DNA of 64,000 nt from Chloroflexota bacterium (GTDB lineage Bacteria; Chloroflexota; Anaerolineae; Anaerolineales; Villigracilaceae). A model generated the notes under the pieces. It was not told the DNA's origin. It saw only the letters and a program-made list of their open reading frames with translations, and searched no databases. The DNA lies in assembly GCA_021824575.1 (NCBI GenBank), contig JAKAKJ010000050.1:31455-95454 (forward strand), in the 5' to 3' direction. Positions 33,910 to 42,325 of this stretch are shown here, piece after piece; within the stretch, counting starts at the first letter, position 1, and each line of letters starts with the position of its first letter. Made by a program: the position numbers and the translations under genes.

Positions 33910-35226
33910 ATGATCTTGCATGAGAAAATCTCTGCTCAACTTCCCGAATGGCGCGAGCGAATGAAGGCGCTTGCCAAAGACCACGCCGATGTGGTGGTGG
34001 ATCACGTCACAGTTGGACAAATCGTCGGTGGGATGCGCGATATCAAGTCGCTGTTGACCGACGTCTCTTTCGTGGACCCGGCGGAGGGCATCCGTTTTCG
34101 CGGCATGTCCATCCCCGAAGTCTTGAAAGCGTTACCCAAAGCGCGCGGCGGAAAGATGCCGCTGGTCGGCGGACTGTATTACCTGCTGATGGTTGGTGAA
34201 GTCCCAACCAAAGAGCAGGCCATGGAAGTCGAAGCCGAATGGGCCAAGCGTGCCGTCGTCCCTGATTACGTCTATAAGATGATCAAAGCCATGCCGCAAG
34301 AGACGCACCCGATGACGCTGTTCTCGCAAGCGGTGCTGGCTCTGCAAAACAACTCCGTCTTCGCTCATAAGTATCATGAGATGAAGAAGGATGTTTATTG
34401 GGAAGCCGCGCTCGAAGACAGCCTTGATCTCACCGCGAAACTTCCGATCATCGCGGCGTTCATCTATCGCATGAAATATTTCGGCGAGAAGGGCAAGCCG
34501 AGATATAACCCAAAATTGGATTACGGCGCGAACTTCTCAAGGATGATGAAGGTCGCAGACAAGAAGGGCTATGCGGAACTTGCCCGCCTGTACTTCATCC
34601 TGCACAGCGATCACGAGTCTGGGAATGCGTCGGCTCATGCGACACATCTGGCTGGTTCTACGCTCTCGGATGTTTACTATGCCTTCTCCGCGGGCCTGAA
34701 CGCGCTTGCTGGTCCCCTGCATGGACTTGCCAACCAGGAATGTCTCGGCTGGCTGATTGACGTTAAGAATAAGTTTGGCGGCGTCCCGACGCGCGATGAG
34801 CTTTATAAATTTGCGTGGGATACGCTCAACGGCGGCCACGTCATCCCCGGTTACGGACATGCGGTCCTGCGCGTGCCCGATCCGCGCTACATGGCGCAAA
34901 TGGACTTCGCCAAGAAGCGTTTTCCGGAGGATGAGCTGGTGCGGCTCGCCGATCTGGTCTTCGACGTGGTCCCGCAGGTGTTGAAGGAACAGGGCAAGGC
35001 CAAAAATCCCGCCCCGAACGTGGATGCCATCAGCGGCACGCTGCAGTATTACTACGGTGTTCGCGAATTCGATTTCTACACCGTGCTGTTCGGCGTCGGA
35101 CGCGCACTTGGCGTCACAGCCAACTACGTTTGGGCGCGCGCCCTCGGCTGGCCAATTGAACGTCCAAAGTCTCTCACAACCAAGATGCTGGAAGACGTTG
35201 TGAAGAAAGAATTACAGCCCGCATAA
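33910..35226 (+). CDS. citrate synthase, eukaryote-type
   Basis: 438 residues from ATG 33910, selected because TTGGAGGAAACC stands before it; the longer frame runs across the terminator hairpin and is rejected. Key residues: His in HSDHESGNASAHATHL, second His in GYGHAVLRVPDPR, and the late Asp/Arg region VREFDFYTVLFGVGRALGV. The long N-terminal region and the segment AGPLHGLANQECL match mitochondrial-type citrate synthase more than the short bacterial type. It condenses oxaloacetate and acetyl-CoA; mdh lies just upstream. Confidence 0.93.
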   Translation: MILHEKISAQLPEWRERMKALAKDHADVVVDHVTVGQIVGGMRDIKSLLTDVSFVDPAEGIRFRGMSIPEVLKALPKARGGKMPLVGGLYYLLMVGEVPTKEQAMEVEAEWAKRAVVPDYVYKMIKAMPQETHPMTLFSQAVLALQNNSVFAHKYHEMKKDVYWEAALEDSLDLTAKLPIIAAFIYRMKYFGEKGKPRYNPKLDYGANFSRMMKVADKKGYAELARLYFILHSDHESGNASAHATHLAGSTLSDVYYAFSAGLNALAGPLHGLANQECLGWLIDVKNKFGGVPTRDELYKFAWDTLNGGHVIPGYGHAVLRVPDPRYMAQMDFAKKRFPEDELVRLADLVFDVVPQVLKEQGKAKNPAPNVDAISGTLQYYYGVREFDFYTVLFGVGRALGVTANYVWARALGWPIERPKSLTTKMLEDVVKKELQPA

Positions 35227-35241
35227 GGTTTCCAAAAATCA

Positions 35242-35270
35242 AAAAGAGGCGCATACGACGCGCCTCTTTT
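35242..35270. terminator. terminator after citrate synthase (bidirectional)
   Basis: Inverted repeat AAAAGAGGCGC / GCGCCTCTTTT with a 7-nt loop and further T-runs, between the citrate synthase gene and the convergent oligopeptidase. Confidence 0.9.
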
Positions 35271-35295
35271 ATTTTTTTATGACCAGCCAATCGCT

Positions 35296-37407
35296 TTATG
35301 CACCTAATTGAGTGATCAGGAACGCGTATTCCAGCGTGGTATCTTTCAACACATCGTAGCGGCCGCTTGATCCGTGGTGCCCTGAATCGAATTCGGTTTT
35401 CAGCAGGAGCAGGTTGTCATCCGTTTTCAATTCGCGAAGTTTTGCCGCGAATTTGGCCGGTTCCCAATAAGCGACCCGCGCATCGTTCAGTCCGGTAGTG
35501 ATGAGCAGGTGTGGATATTCCGTCGCGCGGATATTATCGTACGGCGAATAAGACAGCATGTAATCGAAATACTCTTTGTTCGCCGGGTTACCCCACTGAT
35601 CATATTCCAATGTTGTCAAAGGTATGGTTGGGTCGCTCATGCTGGTGATGACATCCACGAATGGCACTTGATCAATGACAGCTTTGAAGAGATCGGGACG
35701 CATGATCATGCAGGCTGACACGAGCAGGCCGCCCGCCGATCCGCCCATGATGGCAAGTTTATCCTTTGACGTAAATCCTTCTGTGATGAGATGTTCGGCG
35801 CAGGCGATAAAGTCGGTAAAAGTGTTTTTCTTGTTGAGCAATTTGCCATCATCGTACCAGCCGCGTCCCAGTTCGGAGCCGCCGCGAATGTGTCCGATGG
35901 CGAAGACAAAACCGCGGTCCAGGAGGCTGAGGCGGTTGAGATCAAACCACGGGTCCGTGCTAAAGCCATAAGAACCGTATCCGTATAGCAGCGTTGGATT
36001 TGTCCCGTCTTTCTTGATCCCTTTTTTATAAACGATTGAAATTGGCACCCGGACGCCGTCTGGCGCGGTGGCATACGTCCGCTCGGAAACGTATTGGCTC
36101 GAATCGTAGCCGCTGGGGATTTCATCCTGTTTCTTTATTTCCCATTGACCTGTGTCAATGTGATGATCAATCACCGAGTTGGGCGTGACCAGCGACGTGT
36201 AAATGAAGCGCAATGCTTCTGTTTTGTATTCCGGGTTGCGCATGGGATAAAACATGTACGCAGGTTCGGGGAAGTTTATATAACGCACGTTGTTTTTCCC
36301 GTCCGGCGCTGAGATACGAATTTGCCGGAAGCCGTCTTTGCGTTCGTAGAGCGCGATGAAATTTTCAAACGTGTCCATGCCTGTGATCAAAACATCGGTG
36401 CGGTGCGGAATCACTTCACGCCAGTTTTCTTTTGTCGTCGCGTGGACGGGTGTTTCCATCAGCCTGAAGTTTTGCGCATCTTCGTTGGTGATGATGAAGA
36501 AACGATCACCTGCATGTTCGATTTGATATTCGATTCCGGGCTGGCGCGGTTGGAAGATTTTGAATTCCGTGCAAGCGCCATCGGCGGGCAGGAGACGCCA
36601 TTCGTCGGTTGTAGTCGAATGCGAGTTGGCCTGGATAAAAGCCTGGCTGCGGCTTTTGGTCATCCACAGGAAAAATGTTTCGTCACATTCTTCATAGAGC
36701 AGCTGATCTTCGGACGGGTCGGTGCCGATGACATGGCGGAATATCCGGTACGGACGCAGCGCGGCATCCATCGTCTGATAGAAAAGAACGCGCCCGTCGT
36801 TTGACCACTCCGCGCCGGAATGCATGTAGACTTCTCCATAAGTATTTGCAAATTGTTCGGGCAATAAATTTCCCGTCACCAAATCCTTGATGTAGAGCGT
36901 GCAGACTTCGAAGCCATCCGGGTCAATCGAATAGGCCAGCTTTGTGCCATCGGGGCTTATGGCAAAAGCTGTTACGCGAGAAAAACTTTTGCCGCCCACG
37001 AGCAGGTTCTGATCGAGAACGATTTCTTCCGGCGCGTCGAGCGAGCCTTTCTTTCGACAAAAGATTGGGTATTGTTTGCCTGCCTCGGTTCGACTGTAAT
37101 AGAAATAATCGCCTTGCTTTTCCGGGACGGTCGCATCGTCCTCCTTGATTCGGGCCTTCATCTCTTCGAACAACTTTGCCTGAAGCGGTTTGGTATGCGC
37201 CATCATTTCTTCGAGATAATCGTTTTCGGCGCGCAAATATTTCATCACCTCTGGGTCTTCGCGGTTATTCATCCAATAATAATTATCAACGCGGGTGATG
37301 CCGTGCTGGATCATTTTGTGCGGGCGTTTGGGCGCGTGGGGGACGGAAGCCACATTTAACGACTCTTTTTCTTCGGACAGTTTTTGCAGGGAGATTTCTG
37401 TCAGCAT
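35296..37407 (-). CDS. ptrB: oligopeptidase B-like S9A prolyl oligopeptidase
   Basis: 703 residues. N-terminal beta-propeller (PDGTKLAYSIDPDGFE, YYSRTEAGKQYPIFCRK) and C-terminal alpha/beta-hydrolase with nucleophile motif GGSAGGLL (Ser at about 555), Asp in TGLNDARVAYWEPAKF and His in DSGHHG. Size and the YYWMNNREDPEV N-terminus fit oligopeptidase B, which cuts short peptides after Lys/Arg. No signal peptide, so cytosolic. TATAAT ends 9 nt before ATG 37407 and no ribosome site is seen. Confidence 0.9.
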   Translation of the reverse strand: MLTEISLQKLSEEKESLNVASVPHAPKRPHKMIQHGITRVDNYYWMNNREDPEVMKYLRAENDYLEEMMAHTKPLQAKLFEEMKARIKEDDATVPEKQGDYFYYSRTEAGKQYPIFCRKKGSLDAPEEIVLDQNLLVGGKSFSRVTAFAISPDGTKLAYSIDPDGFEVCTLYIKDLVTGNLLPEQFANTYGEVYMHSGAEWSNDGRVLFYQTMDAALRPYRIFRHVIGTDPSEDQLLYEECDETFFLWMTKSRSQAFIQANSHSTTTDEWRLLPADGACTEFKIFQPRQPGIEYQIEHAGDRFFIITNEDAQNFRLMETPVHATTKENWREVIPHRTDVLITGMDTFENFIALYERKDGFRQIRISAPDGKNNVRYINFPEPAYMFYPMRNPEYKTEALRFIYTSLVTPNSVIDHHIDTGQWEIKKQDEIPSGYDSSQYVSERTYATAPDGVRVPISIVYKKGIKKDGTNPTLLYGYGSYGFSTDPWFDLNRLSLLDRGFVFAIGHIRGGSELGRGWYDDGKLLNKKNTFTDFIACAEHLITEGFTSKDKLAIMGGSAGGLLVSACMIMRPDLFKAVIDQVPFVDVITSMSDPTIPLTTLEYDQWGNPANKEYFDYMLSYSPYDNIRATEYPHLLITTGLNDARVAYWEPAKFAAKLRELKTDDNLLLLKTEFDSGHHGSSGRYDVLKDTTLEYAFLITQLGA

Positions 37408-37640
37408 AGCGCGGGCATTATACCGCCGTCAAATTTTTGACAGGCGTAGCTTTTCGCAAGTCAATCAAAACTCTAATTTTTGCCTGAGCGTCGCTGCCGC
37501 CGAACGCAAATTTTTTGGCGAAAACAAGGGCAGCAAGCGAAAATTGTCTGCGCGTAGTCACTTCGTATATCTTTCTACCGAAAATAGAAAAGCCCCCGAG
37601 TTCCCATCGAAGGTTTTTTGTAAGGTTGAATTTTTATGAA

Positions 37641-37913
37641 TCAAGATTCGATATAAACCGAATCAACAATTCCCACGATAACCGAAATCACACACGCGTC
37701 CGGATTTTTCAGAGCTTGTCGCGCGCCGTTGCCTTCACGATTGACAAGAACAGTATCGCCGATTCCTGCTTGTGTGTTGTCGAGCGCGATGAAATCTTCG
37801 TCGGGCTTTTCGCCTTCCACGATCAACGGCTGGACAACCAGCAGCCTGCGGTTCTTGTAATCTTTATGACTGATGGTTGTGACGACTGTGCCAACAACTT
37901 TACCGAGCATCAT
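37641..37913 (-). CDS. BMC pentameric shell vertex protein (EutN/CcmL) copy 3
   Basis: 90 residues, EutN/CcmL family (BMC-P), caps the vertices of the polyhedral shell. Family features: LGKVVGTVVTTISHK at the start, RLLVVQPL, DNTQAGIGDTVLVNREGNGARQAL and VGIVDSV near the end. It is the last gene of the BMC operon, 9 nt after the second copy. Three divergent copies in one operon suggest hetero-assembly or different vertex environments. Confidence 0.92.
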   Translation of the reverse strand: MMLGKVVGTVVTTISHKDYKNRRLLVVQPLIVEGEKPDEDFIALDNTQAGIGDTVLVNREGNGARQALKNPDACVISVIVGIVDSVYIES

Positions 37914-37922
37914 AGATTTGAC

Positions 37923-38243
37923 TCATGTATATCTCTGCCAACCGGGGCGCAGCGTGTAATCGAACTCGCCATCCGGGCGGACTTCCAATTCATCAACAAT
38001 CCCAACCAGCGCCAGGTCAATCGGCACGAACTTGACCACTGGCATGGCCAAAGCTGCTTCACGTGAGCGCACCATCACGCATAGGTCGCCGATGCCGGCA
38101 TCGACAACATCCGCTGCGACTTGCAGAGCGCCAATCGGCTCCATCTTTTTGTTGAGCGGCTGGACAACGAGCAGTTTCAACCCCTCTGTGCCTTCATATT
38201 TGAGCGTGCAGATCGCGGTGCCTTTGATTCGTCCGAATAACAT
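37923..38243 (-). CDS. BMC pentameric shell vertex protein (EutN/CcmL) copy 2
   Basis: 106 residues, BMC-P family, the most divergent of the three copies. It has LFGRIKGTAICTLKYEG, LLVVQPLNKK, DVVDAGIGDLCVMVRSREAA and VGIVDELEV. The C-terminus is extended by about 13 residues (GEFDYTLRPGWQRYT) beyond the usual end. That tail could add a contact surface. It starts 4 nt after the linker-type gene upstream. Confidence 0.9.
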   Translation of the reverse strand: MLFGRIKGTAICTLKYEGTEGLKLLVVQPLNKKMEPIGALQVAADVVDAGIGDLCVMVRSREAALAMPVVKFVPIDLALVGIVDELEVRPDGEFDYTLRPGWQRYT

Positions 38244-38247
38244 TTGA

Positions 38248-38637
38248 TTATTTCAATCCGGTTGTTTTGAGTACGCGTTGAATGATTGAATCCAGCAGGG
38301 CCGGATCAATTTGATTGCCGAGCCGCGCAGTGACCGCGTCGCGGATGCGCGTTTGCAGATCGTCGCGCCCGCTTATCGTCTGGACTGAACGAAGTTGAGC
38401 TGTCGAAGGGGAGGGCGCAGGCGTTGACTCGCGCGGCGTCGAAGGTTGGGAAAGATAGGGTCGAACGGGCGCCGCAGGAGGATTGTCTGCTTTATCCTGT
38501 TCCAATTGAATTCCCAAACGATTGGCGCGTTCATAAGCCAAATCGGTCAGCGCAACTCGGTCGGTCATTTTCAAAGACCGAATGCCCTGCTTGAATAATT
38601 CGTCTATGTCTTTCTCGGTGTAAAAGGTTTTAGGCAT
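38248..38637 (-). CDS. BMC-operon protein with N-terminal signature and C-terminal amphipathic helix
   Basis: 129 residues. The N-terminal about 45 residues (YTEKDIDELFKQGIRSLKMT) resemble the short conserved segment seen at the N-terminus of several BMC accessory proteins. A Pro/Ser/Thr linker of about 40 residues follows. The C-terminal 35 residues form a predicted amphipathic helix (DLQTRIRDAVTARLGNQI...). The layout fits a shell-cargo adaptor or scaffold; no catalytic motif is present. Function is inferred from context only. It sits between two pentamer genes. Confidence 0.6.
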   Translation of the reverse strand: MPKTFYTEKDIDELFKQGIRSLKMTDRVALTDLAYERANRLGIQLEQDKADNPPAAPVRPYLSQPSTPRESTPAPSPSTAQLRSVQTISGRDDLQTRIRDAVTARLGNQIDPALLDSIIQRVLKTTGLK

Positions 38638-38649
38638 TGGTTATTCCAG

Positions 38650-38685
38650 CGCGAAATTGCTTCGCTTCGCTCGCAATGACATGAT
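38650..38685. repeat. single arm of the GCAATCTC repeat family
   Basis: GCGAAATTGCTTCGCTTCGCTCGCAATGACATG-like words match the family at 21920-22045. It lies between two pentamer genes of the BMC operon and overlaps the 3' end of the upstream one only at the last bases. Confidence 0.55.
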
Positions 38686-38686
38686 G

Positions 38687-38977
38687 CTACGATTTGCGGA
38701 ATGTGACCGTCCCATCCACTTCGAGTGAATCGATCACAGCCATGATAACCGAATCAACAGGCGAATCTTTTGTGAGGTTCGTCTGCCGCGCAGACGAACC
38801 TGCGGCGGTCAACACCAAGTCGCCAATGCCTGCATCCACGGTATCTACTGCAACGTACGGTTTTCCGAACACCGCGCCGGTTTCATCCGTTTGCCGCAAT
38901 ATCAATAATTTGCGGGAATGAAGTTTTTCGTCCTTGATGGTGGAGATGGTTGTTCCAATTACTTTTGCAATCAGCAT
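38687..38977 (-). CDS. BMC pentameric shell vertex protein (EutN/CcmL) copy 1
   Basis: 96 residues, BMC-P family. Starts LIAKVIGTTISTIKDEK, has KLLILRQTDE, VDTVDAGIGDLVLTAAGSSAR and VIMAVIDSLEV. It lies 12 nt after deoC and 49 nt before the linker-type gene. It is the copy closest to the enzyme genes. Confidence 0.92.
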   Translation of the reverse strand: MLIAKVIGTTISTIKDEKLHSRKLLILRQTDETGAVFGKPYVAVDTVDAGIGDLVLTAAGSSARQTNLTKDSPVDSVIMAVIDSLEVDGTVTFRKS

Positions 38978-38989
38978 GCGTTCTCCGAC

Positions 38990-39916
38990 TCAATAATTCT
39001 TTGCAGGTGACGCACTGGAGGCGGCGGGTTTTGCCTGACCAGGTCCCTGGATAATTTTGACTCCTGCGCTGGCGCCGATACGCGTTGCTCCGGCTTGGAT
39101 CATGCTTTGCGCGTCTTCAAACGTTCGGACTCCGCCCGCGGCCTTGACTCCCATCTCAGGGCCGACCACGCGCCGCATCAATTCCACATCATGGACGGTC
39201 GCGCCGCCGCTGGCAAATCCGGTGGACGTTTTGACAAAGTCCGCGCCGGCTTCTTTCGAGAGCAGGCAGGCGATGGTCTTTTCTTCGTCATTCAACAGAA
39301 CTGCTTCGATGATCACTTTGACAATTGCGCCGCGCGCGTGCGCCGTCTCGACCACGCCGCGAATATCGCGAGCGACTGTTTCGAGATCGCGCGCTTTGAG
39401 CGCTCCGATGTTGATGACCATGTCAATTTCTTGCGCGCCGTGTTCGATTGCATTCTGCGTTTCAAATGCTTTGACTTCCGGCGCGGTCGCGCCCAGCGGA
39501 AAGCCGATCACAACGCAGACTTTCACTTCTGAACCCTTGAGCAATGTCGAACATAATTCTGTCCACGTGGGATTCACACACACGGATGCAAATCCATATT
39601 TCTTTGCTTCAAAACACAACTGTGCGACTTCATCCTGCGTTGCGTCCGGCTTGAGCAGCGTGTGATCAATCATCTTCGCAAGGCTCAAATCCTGCGGAAT
39701 CACGCCCACGCTTGATGAAAGTCTTTCCGCTCCCGCGCTGACAACGCTTCCGGTGCGGTCAAAGCACATGTTGACGCAAACGCCGTCGGCGCAATTGAAT
39801 TTGCACTGCGCGCCTTCGGGGATATCACCCTGACCCTTTTGTTCCGCCATCGCAGCCAGCACTTCGTGTGTGATGATCTCGACGAGTTGTTCTACGGTTT
39901 TTCTGTCAATATCCAT
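38990..39916 (-). CDS. deoC: BMC-associated deoxyribose-phosphate aldolase (DERA)
   Basis: 308 residues, about 80-90 longer than ordinary DERA. Residues 5-24 form an amphipathic helix ([19 protein letters not shown]) like BMC encapsulation peptides. A four-cysteine segment follows, C38-x3-C42-x4-C47-x3-C51. The aldolase core starts about 77 ([15 protein letters not shown]), with D165 in [13 protein letters not shown], Schiff-base K229 in FVKTSTGF and K258 in VKAAGGVRT, so catalysis should be intact: 2-deoxyribose-5-phosphate to glyceraldehyde-3-phosphate plus acetaldehyde. A C-terminal Ala/Ser/Pro tail is present. Second gene of the operon, 10 nt after rpiB. Confidence 0.92.
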   Translation of the reverse strand: MDIDRKTVEQLVEIITHEVLAAMAEQKGQGDIPEGAQCKFNCADGVCVNMCFDRTGSVVSAGAERLSSSVGVIPQDLSLAKMIDHTLLKPDATQDEVAQLCFEAKKYGFASVCVNPTWTELCSTLLKGSEVKVCVVIGFPLGATAPEVKAFETQNAIEHGAQEIDMVINIGALKARDLETVARDIRGVVETAHARGAIVKVIIEAVLLNDEEKTIACLLSKEAGADFVKTSTGFASGGATVHDVELMRRVVGPEMGVKAAGGVRTFEDAQSMIQAGATRIGASAGVKIIQGPGQAKPAASSASPAKNY

Positions 39917-39926
39917 TCCATGCTCT

Positions 39927-40514
39927 TTATTTCAAATATTGCTTTTCGATCAATTTGATTTTGTCGACGCGCCGCGCATGACGGTCGCCGCCAAATTCGG
40001 TTGTCAGCCAGGTCTTGACGATTTGCTTCGCAAGATTTGTTCCGATCAAGCCCGCGCCCAACGTCAAAACGTTCGTGTCATTGTGTTCGCGGCTGTTGAT
40101 CGCCGACGAAACGTCATACGCCATTCCCGCGCGCACGCCGGGGACTTTATTGGCGACGATACAACTTCCAATGCCCGCGCCGTCAATGACGATCCCGCGC
40201 CAGGCTTTGCCCGAACTGACCAGCTTCGCGACTTCATGCGCGAAGTCGGGATAATCCACAGACTCTTTGCCGTGCGTACCGACATCGCTGACGTCGAAGC
40301 CCAATTGATTCAAATCTGCCTTCAGGATTTCTTTCAGTTCGTACCCGCCGTGATCGGCTCCAACTGCGACGGTTTTGCGGCTTCCGCTTTTCGATTCCGT
40401 TTTCGGCGCTGACGTCGCGACCGGAGCGGACGCGGCGCTTTGTTTCGGCGAACTCAGCACTTGATCGAGTACCTTTTCCACAATCTGATGGATTTCTGAA
40501 TCGTTGGCGGCCAC
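39927..40514 (-). CDS. rpiB: BMC-associated ribose-5-phosphate isomerase B
   Basis: 195 residues starting with GTG. Residues 4-22 form an amphipathic helix ([19 protein letters not shown]), then a Ser/Ala/Lys linker to about 46, then the RpiB core: [46 protein letters not shown] and [18 protein letters not shown]. The canonical catalytic Cys (CGTG) is replaced by D111 in IDGAGIG. It may use another base, or a related sugar phosphate may be the substrate. First gene of the BMC operon. TATAAT at 40528-40523 ends 8 nt before GTG without a Shine-Dalgarno sequence. Confidence 0.9.
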   Translation of the reverse strand: MAANDSEIHQIVEKVLDQVLSSPKQSAASAPVATSAPKTESKSGSRKTVAVGADHGGYELKEILKADLNQLGFDVSDVGTHGKESVDYPDFAHEVAKLVSSGKAWRGIVIDGAGIGSCIVANKVPGVRAGMAYDVSSAINSREHNDTNVLTLGAGLIGTNLAKQIVKTWLTTEFGGDRHARRVDKIKLIEKQYLK

Positions 40515-40522
40515 AGGGCAGA

Positions 40523-40528
40523 ATTATA
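40523..40528 (-). promoter_or_regulatory. -10 box of the BMC operon
   Basis: TATAAT on the minus strand, 8 nt before the GTG of rpiB. No good -35 hexamer is seen at the usual distance. Transcription would begin at or within a few bases of the start codon. Confidence 0.55.
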
Positions 40529-40563
40529 TCAACTCTTTGAGGTTCGTAGAGATGGATGGACGA

Positions 40564-40884
40564 TTATCTTAACGTCAATTGTTTTTTGCCAACCACGTTG
40601 AAATCATACACCCCGATACCTTGTACCAATAAATACGTTGCATCCTCACTCTCCAAATTTTCAAGCTGGTGAACTCTCCCGATTTTGATCTGGCATCTTT
40701 GCCCCGGTGACAATCGAACCTCCTCATCTGGATTTTGCAAGCGGATCAAAATCGTCCCGGTGAGGCAGAAGATATTGTCGGCTACTTGGGTGTGATAGTG
40801 CCACCCCGCGACTTCGCGTGGCTCCAGCGCCATGATTCTCACACGCAGGTTGTCGGTTTTTGCAAGTACTTCAATTTCTTTCAT
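40564..40884 (-). CDS. cupin-domain protein
   Basis: 106 residues, a single small cupin (beta-barrel). Metal-type motif 1 is EVAGWHYHTQVADNIFCLTG (His, His, Asp/Asn-like) and motif 2 PGQRCQIKIGRVHQLEN, which contributes a late His. Some usual glutamate is missing in motif 1, so metal binding may be partial. Likely a small-molecule sensor or isomerase; function unknown. It precedes the BMC operon with its own ATG and a 49-nt gap, and could be co-regulated with it. Confidence 0.8.
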   Translation of the reverse strand: MKEIEVLAKTDNLRVRIMALEPREVAGWHYHTQVADNIFCLTGTILIRLQNPDEEVRLSPGQRCQIKIGRVHQLENLESEDATYLLVQGIGVYDFNVVGKKQLTLR

Positions 40885-40929
40885 TTCACACCTTGTCTAT
40901 TCTGCATCCATAATTGCAAGTTGAGACTT

Positions 40930-41000
40930 CACGGAATTCGCGAAAAGATTAACGCAAAGGCGCGAAGTCGCAAAGAGAAAACCGTTAAATCCCGGCGCCT
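40930..41000. repeat. dispersed repeat (CGCAAAGGCGCGAAG type)
   Basis: ACGCAAAGGCGCGAAGTCGC and, inverted, GACGACTTCGCGC form an imperfect stem between the cupin and the rRNA methyltransferase-like gene. Related to 6600-6690. Confidence 0.5.
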
Positions 41001-41013
41001 TGACGACTTCGCG

Positions 41014-42015
41014 CTACATATTTCGCCGCACTTCAAGTATCGTGATCTTCGTCGAATAATTGAATGGCGCAGGATCGGTGATCGGGTTTCCAACGCGCGT
41101 TTCAGAATAGCCCGTAAAATCTTCGGAAACTGGAATCAACTGTTTAATCTTCAAATATCCATCCACACAAAGCGACTCGAGCGTTTGCATATATTCTTTG
41201 CCGCTGACGTACAATGCGTTGTTGATGGCAATCAAGATTCCGCCATCGTTAATCAACGGACGAATTTTATTGATGAGCCGCGCGCTTTCATGAATCTGGT
41301 CTATTCTACCTTTTGAAGTTTCTGAAAAGAATGGCGGATCAATCAGAACACAGTCGAACCGTTCGGCTTTGCGCTTGAATTGGCTGACCTGCGAAAAGAA
41401 ATCCGCCGCGATGAAATCCCCTTTTCGAATTGGAAAACCGTTGAGCGTATAGGATGTTTTTGCGAGATTCAAGAATTGGCGATTTCGGTCAAGCTGGACG
41501 ACGCGGCAGGCGCGGCCTGCCGTCGCGGCGACGCCCAAACTGCCGGTGTATGCGAACGCGTTCAGGACGGTTCTGCCCTCCATATTTTCGATCAACCATT
41601 TTCGCAAATTGCGCGTGTCGAGATACAGACTTGCGTCTCGGTTCATTGTCAAATCAAGTGCGTACCAGACATTACTCTCTTTTATTTTGCGATCCAATAT
41701 CGCGCCAAACAAAATCCTGCCGCGCTTTTCGTCGGCGGATTTTGCATTGCGCGTTTTGACGAGTCCCGCCTTCAGCCACGGAAATTTGCTTTGTAAAAAA
41801 CCGGACGCTTCATGTACGAACTTTTCGCCGCGTTCCGGTACATCGGCGTAGTTGTGAACGACAATTGTTGCCGCGTAAAGATCAACGATCAAATCGGGAC
41901 AGCCTTCGAGAAATCCATTGAAGAGGCGGAAAGCTGACTTGTGATGCGCGTCGAACAAAGTCCCGCGTGATGCGATGGCTTTTTCCAACAAATTTGAAAT
42001 CGTGTCAACGGTCAT
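41014..42015 (-). CDS. RlmI-like class I SAM-dependent rRNA methyltransferase
   Basis: 333 residues. SAM-binding part NAFAYTGSLGVAAT, catalytic part DCVLIDPPFFS (residues near 220) and a PUA-less N-terminal domain typical of RlmI/RlmK-like enzymes (GCPDLIVDLYAATIVV). RlmI methylates cytosine 1962 of 23S rRNA; the exact target here is inferred. The N-terminal domain is shorter than in Escherichia RlmI. ATG 42015 has GACACG-type weak ribosome signal. Confidence 0.85.
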   Translation of the reverse strand: MTVDTISNLLEKAIASRGTLFDAHHKSAFRLFNGFLEGCPDLIVDLYAATIVVHNYADVPERGEKFVHEASGFLQSKFPWLKAGLVKTRNAKSADEKRGRILFGAILDRKIKESNVWYALDLTMNRDASLYLDTRNLRKWLIENMEGRTVLNAFAYTGSLGVAATAGRACRVVQLDRNRQFLNLAKTSYTLNGFPIRKGDFIAADFFSQVSQFKRKAERFDCVLIDPPFFSETSKGRIDQIHESARLINKIRPLINDGGILIAINNALYVSGKEYMQTLESLCVDGYLKIKQLIPVSEDFTGYSETRVGNPITDPAPFNYSTKITILEVRRNM

Positions 42016-42035
42016 GGAACTTTATCAGCGCAGGT

Positions 42036-42260
42036 TCATTCTGTTTTCGCTATATGCTTTGGATTCAACACGGAAACCAAATTCGTCGAGCCGCCTTGTT
42101 TGGCTTGCACATTCATGTTCAATTCCACCCAATAAAAATTGCGATGCTTCGTGTACGGATCAATTCGCACGACGATGCCATTGAACCAGCCCTCGCTTTT
42201 CCAAAATGCGGAATCGAGATAAATCCTGACGCGGTCTCCAAGCTGAATGGCATCAGCCAT
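42036..42260 (-). CDS. small beta-rich protein, unknown function
   Basis: 74 residues if the start is ATG 42260; the frame is open further upstream but there it overlaps the next gene. The visible core LGDRVRIYLDSAFWKSEGWF and GIVVRIDPYTKHRNFYWVEL looks like a small SH3/Tudor-like barrel. No family recognised. The start is uncertain because no clear ribosome site precedes the candidates. Confidence 0.5.
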   Translation of the reverse strand: MADAIQLGDRVRIYLDSAFWKSEGWFNGIVVRIDPYTKHRNFYWVELNMNVQAKQGGSTNLVSVLNPKHIAKTE

Positions 42261-42325
42261 GAAATCATGATCCGCGGTGCGGTGAAATTGGCGCGGCGGG
42301 ACGGATAGCGTATTCCCGGCACGGT

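Noticed and set aside
37408..37640. Gap between the oligopeptidase and BMC operon as a hidden BMC-H gene
   Set aside because: No frame in 233 nt encodes a BMC-H-like motif and the span is too short for a complete gene.
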